Assembly: GCA_913054485.1 (NCBI GenBank)
Contig: CAJXHQ010000258.1
Span: 1-5,427 of the forward strand
Direction: 5' to 3'
Length of the DNA stretch: 5,427 nucleotides
From: an uncultured Paracoccaceae bacterium
GTDB lineage: Bacteria > Pseudomonadota > Alphaproteobacteria > Rhodobacterales > Rhodobacteraceae
Below the pieces are notes generated by a model. That model made no database searches. It was not told the origin of the DNA and saw nothing but the letters and a program-made list of their open reading frames with translations. Positions 4,398 through 5,427 of this stretch are shown here, piece by piece (position 1 is the stretch's first letter; each line of letters starts with the position of its first letter). The position numbers and the translations under genes are program-made.

Positions 4398-5427
4398 TCC
4401 TTTTGTGATTTCTTACTGTTGGGTGTTTGTACAGTGTCATCCTGTACATGGTTTGTACGAAAACGGGCCCTAATGTCGGCCTCATCGGTCTCGGCGTGGG
4501 CATAGATGCGCATGGGCAAATTGGGGTCTGACCAGCGGCCAGCTTTGGCTGCTGTGACTGGATCGACTCCTTGCCGGACGACTAACTCCGTGAAAAAACC
4601 GTGCCGTCCAGCTGGGTGCGCAGAAAGGTACGGGATGCCCGCGCGCTTGCAGATCGTCTTCCAGCGCGTGTTGTAGCCGGTGGAGCTGCCATAGCCGAAA
4701 ACACGGGCTTTCATCAGCTTGCCGGTCTTGCGGTTCTTGGGCCGTTTGGCAGGCAGTGCGAGAAGCTCGTCCATCATCTGAGGTGAGACGGTGATCCAAC
4801 TCTCCGGATGGCCCTTTTGCGCTTTCACGCGGACTTTGTTCTCGTGCGGTCGAAGGTCATCAGGCTCCAGTGATACCGCCTGATCAATCCGTGCAGCCGT
4901 CTCGAACATGAACCGGACCAAAGCGGCGTTGTATGGGTCAGCAGCCCTGCAGAAAGCCTCGATCCATTCCTTGTCAGCTGGCGTGCGCTCCACGCGGCTG
5001 AGCTTCCCTCGCCGCTTGTCCTGAGCGATCCGCTCGAACTTGTCGTAGGGCTTCACGCGGATCAGAGGCGTGCCTTCCAGCTCGTGTGCGTTGTTGATCA
5101 CCGCACTCGCGGGCGTCACGATTTCGCGCCACCAAGTATCGGTCGAAGCTTTAGGTTTCAGCTTTGGTCCAAGGCTCTTCAATAGCGCACCAGATATCGC
5201 GCCTAGCGAAAGGTCGCCGATTGCTTCGACAATCGGGATCAACTGCTTCGCTGCCTTAGGCGAAGCGTTGTAGAGCATAATGGCATCGGAGAACGTCTTG
5301 CTCGGTTCGTCGCCCACGATATAGCGACGGATTTGCCGTTCGGTCTCATGGTTTATCCAGTCCCGTGCGCCTTCTTCTGTAGATGCCTTAGTGCTTCGCC
5401 GGTATGGGCCGGCGATTGGCCTGCCGT
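4394..5427 (-). CDS. Tyrosine recombinase / phage-type integrase, N-terminus beyond the window
   Basis: The frame is open from the right edge of the window to the stop at 4394: 344 codons, of which 343 including a 36-residue stretch upstream of the GTG at 5317 code for protein. That stretch (starting GRPIAGPYRRSTKAS and containing ARDWINHETERQIRRYIV) looks like normal integrase sequence, so the gene starts outside and GTG 5317 is not the true start. Tyrosine recombinases cut and rejoin DNA to insert or excise phages and islands. Counting from 5317, a core-binding region is at about 5-100. The catalytic residues are R143 (AARIDQAVSLEPDDL), K168 or K165 in the beta-hairpin, H234 and R238 (SAHPAGRHGF), W262 (AGRWSD) and nucleophile Y272 (RIYAHA). 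A polar 35-residue tail follows. The His-Arg spacing is HxxxR rather than the common HxxR. GC is about 57-58% in sampled lines against about 70% in a sampled line of the sigma gene, a sign of transfer. No other phage gene is visible. Confidence 0.9.
   Translation of the reverse strand, partial: GRPIAGPYRRSTKASTEEGARDWINHETERQIRRYIVGDEPSKTFSDAIMLYNASPKAAKQLIPIVEAIGDLSLGAISGALLKSLGPKLKPKASTDTWWREIVTPASAVINNAHELEGTPLIRVKPYDKFERIAQDKRRGKLSRVERTPADKEWIEAFCRAADPYNAALVRFMFETAARIDQAVSLEPDDLRPHENKVRVKAQKGHPESWITVSPQMMDELLALPAKRPKNRKTGKLMKARVFGYGSSTGYNTRWKTICKRAGIPYLSAHPAGRHGFFTELVVRQGVDPVTAAKAGRWSDPNLPMRIYAHAETDEADIRARFRTNHVQDDTVQTPNSKKSQKE
4428..4448. repeat. Inverted repeat TGTACAG-N7-CTGTACA, candidate recombination core
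   Basis: Two perfect 7-bp arms, TGTACAG (4428-4434) and CTGTACA (4442-4448), flank a 7-bp spacer (TGTCATC). They lie in the last coding part of the integrase gene. A further TGTAC, as part of a second TTTGTAC, is at 4452-4458 in the same orientation as the first (4426-4432). The arm and spacer lengths match core sites of tyrosine recombinases. It could equally be an RNA hairpin or an operator. Confidence 0.35.

Noticed and set aside
5317..5427. GTG at 5317 as the start of the integrase
   Set aside because: The frame stays open to the window edge and the added residues look like normal integrase N-terminal sequence, so the gene is cut by the window.
1..5427. CRISPR array, rRNA, toxin-antitoxin pair or insertion sequence
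   Set aside because: No regularly spaced repeats, rRNA-like segments, short toxin/antitoxin gene pair or transposase frame were seen on either strand.

Overview
The window looks like chromosome of a GC-rich alphaproteobacterium, most likely a member of the Rhodobacteraceae (Roseobacter group). The basis is codon use, the style of the proteins (a DUF983 gene followed by a NUDIX gene; an ECF sigma gene followed by a short membrane protein and a 'periplasmic heavy metal sensor'), and the form of the integrase. The taxon is inferred from memory of these families, not from a search.

Layout, left to right. (1) Bases 1-53 may hold the last codons of an upstream plus-strand membrane protein. (2) 75-977 (+) is a ten-helix EamA/DMT transporter. 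(3) 980-1022 is a nested inverted repeat between convergent genes, probably a shared terminator. (4) 2144 down to 1004 (-) is a two-gene operon: a DUF983 zinc-ribbon membrane protein, then a NUDIX hydrolase. (5) 2145-2353 is a divergent intergenic region that must hold promoters for both sides; no convincing promoter consensus was found, but it contains several inverted repeats. (6) 2354-4334 (+) is the core of the window, a tightly packed four-gene module: a secreted protein with four EF-hands, an ECF sigma factor, a small single-pass membrane protein in the anti-sigma position, and a membrane-anchored Metal_resist/CnrX-type sensor. The last three genes overlap (14 nt, then 4 nt). (7) 4335-4393 is a short gap with a weak hairpin and a palindrome. 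(8) 4394 to the right edge (-) is a tyrosine recombinase/phage integrase whose N-terminus lies outside the window. It has visibly lower GC than the genes to its left, so a mobile element probably begins here.

How the parts may work together: the sigma, membrane protein and sensor trio resembles CnrH-CnrY-CnrX, in which a periplasmic sensor relays a signal through a membrane anti-sigma factor to free an ECF sigma. Here a periplasmic Ca2+-binding type protein is placed first in the same transcription direction. The anti-sigma candidate has no Cys or His, and the sensor lacks Cys and any HxxxH motif, so the signal may not be the metal that the family name implies. A strong hairpin covers the Shine-Dalgarno sequence of the sigma gene, suggesting a translational brake. 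The best candidate for a poorly described system is this EF-hand/ECF module. The second is the integrase end, with a perfect TGTACAG-N7-CTGTACA inverted repeat inside its 3' coding end that could be a recombination core.
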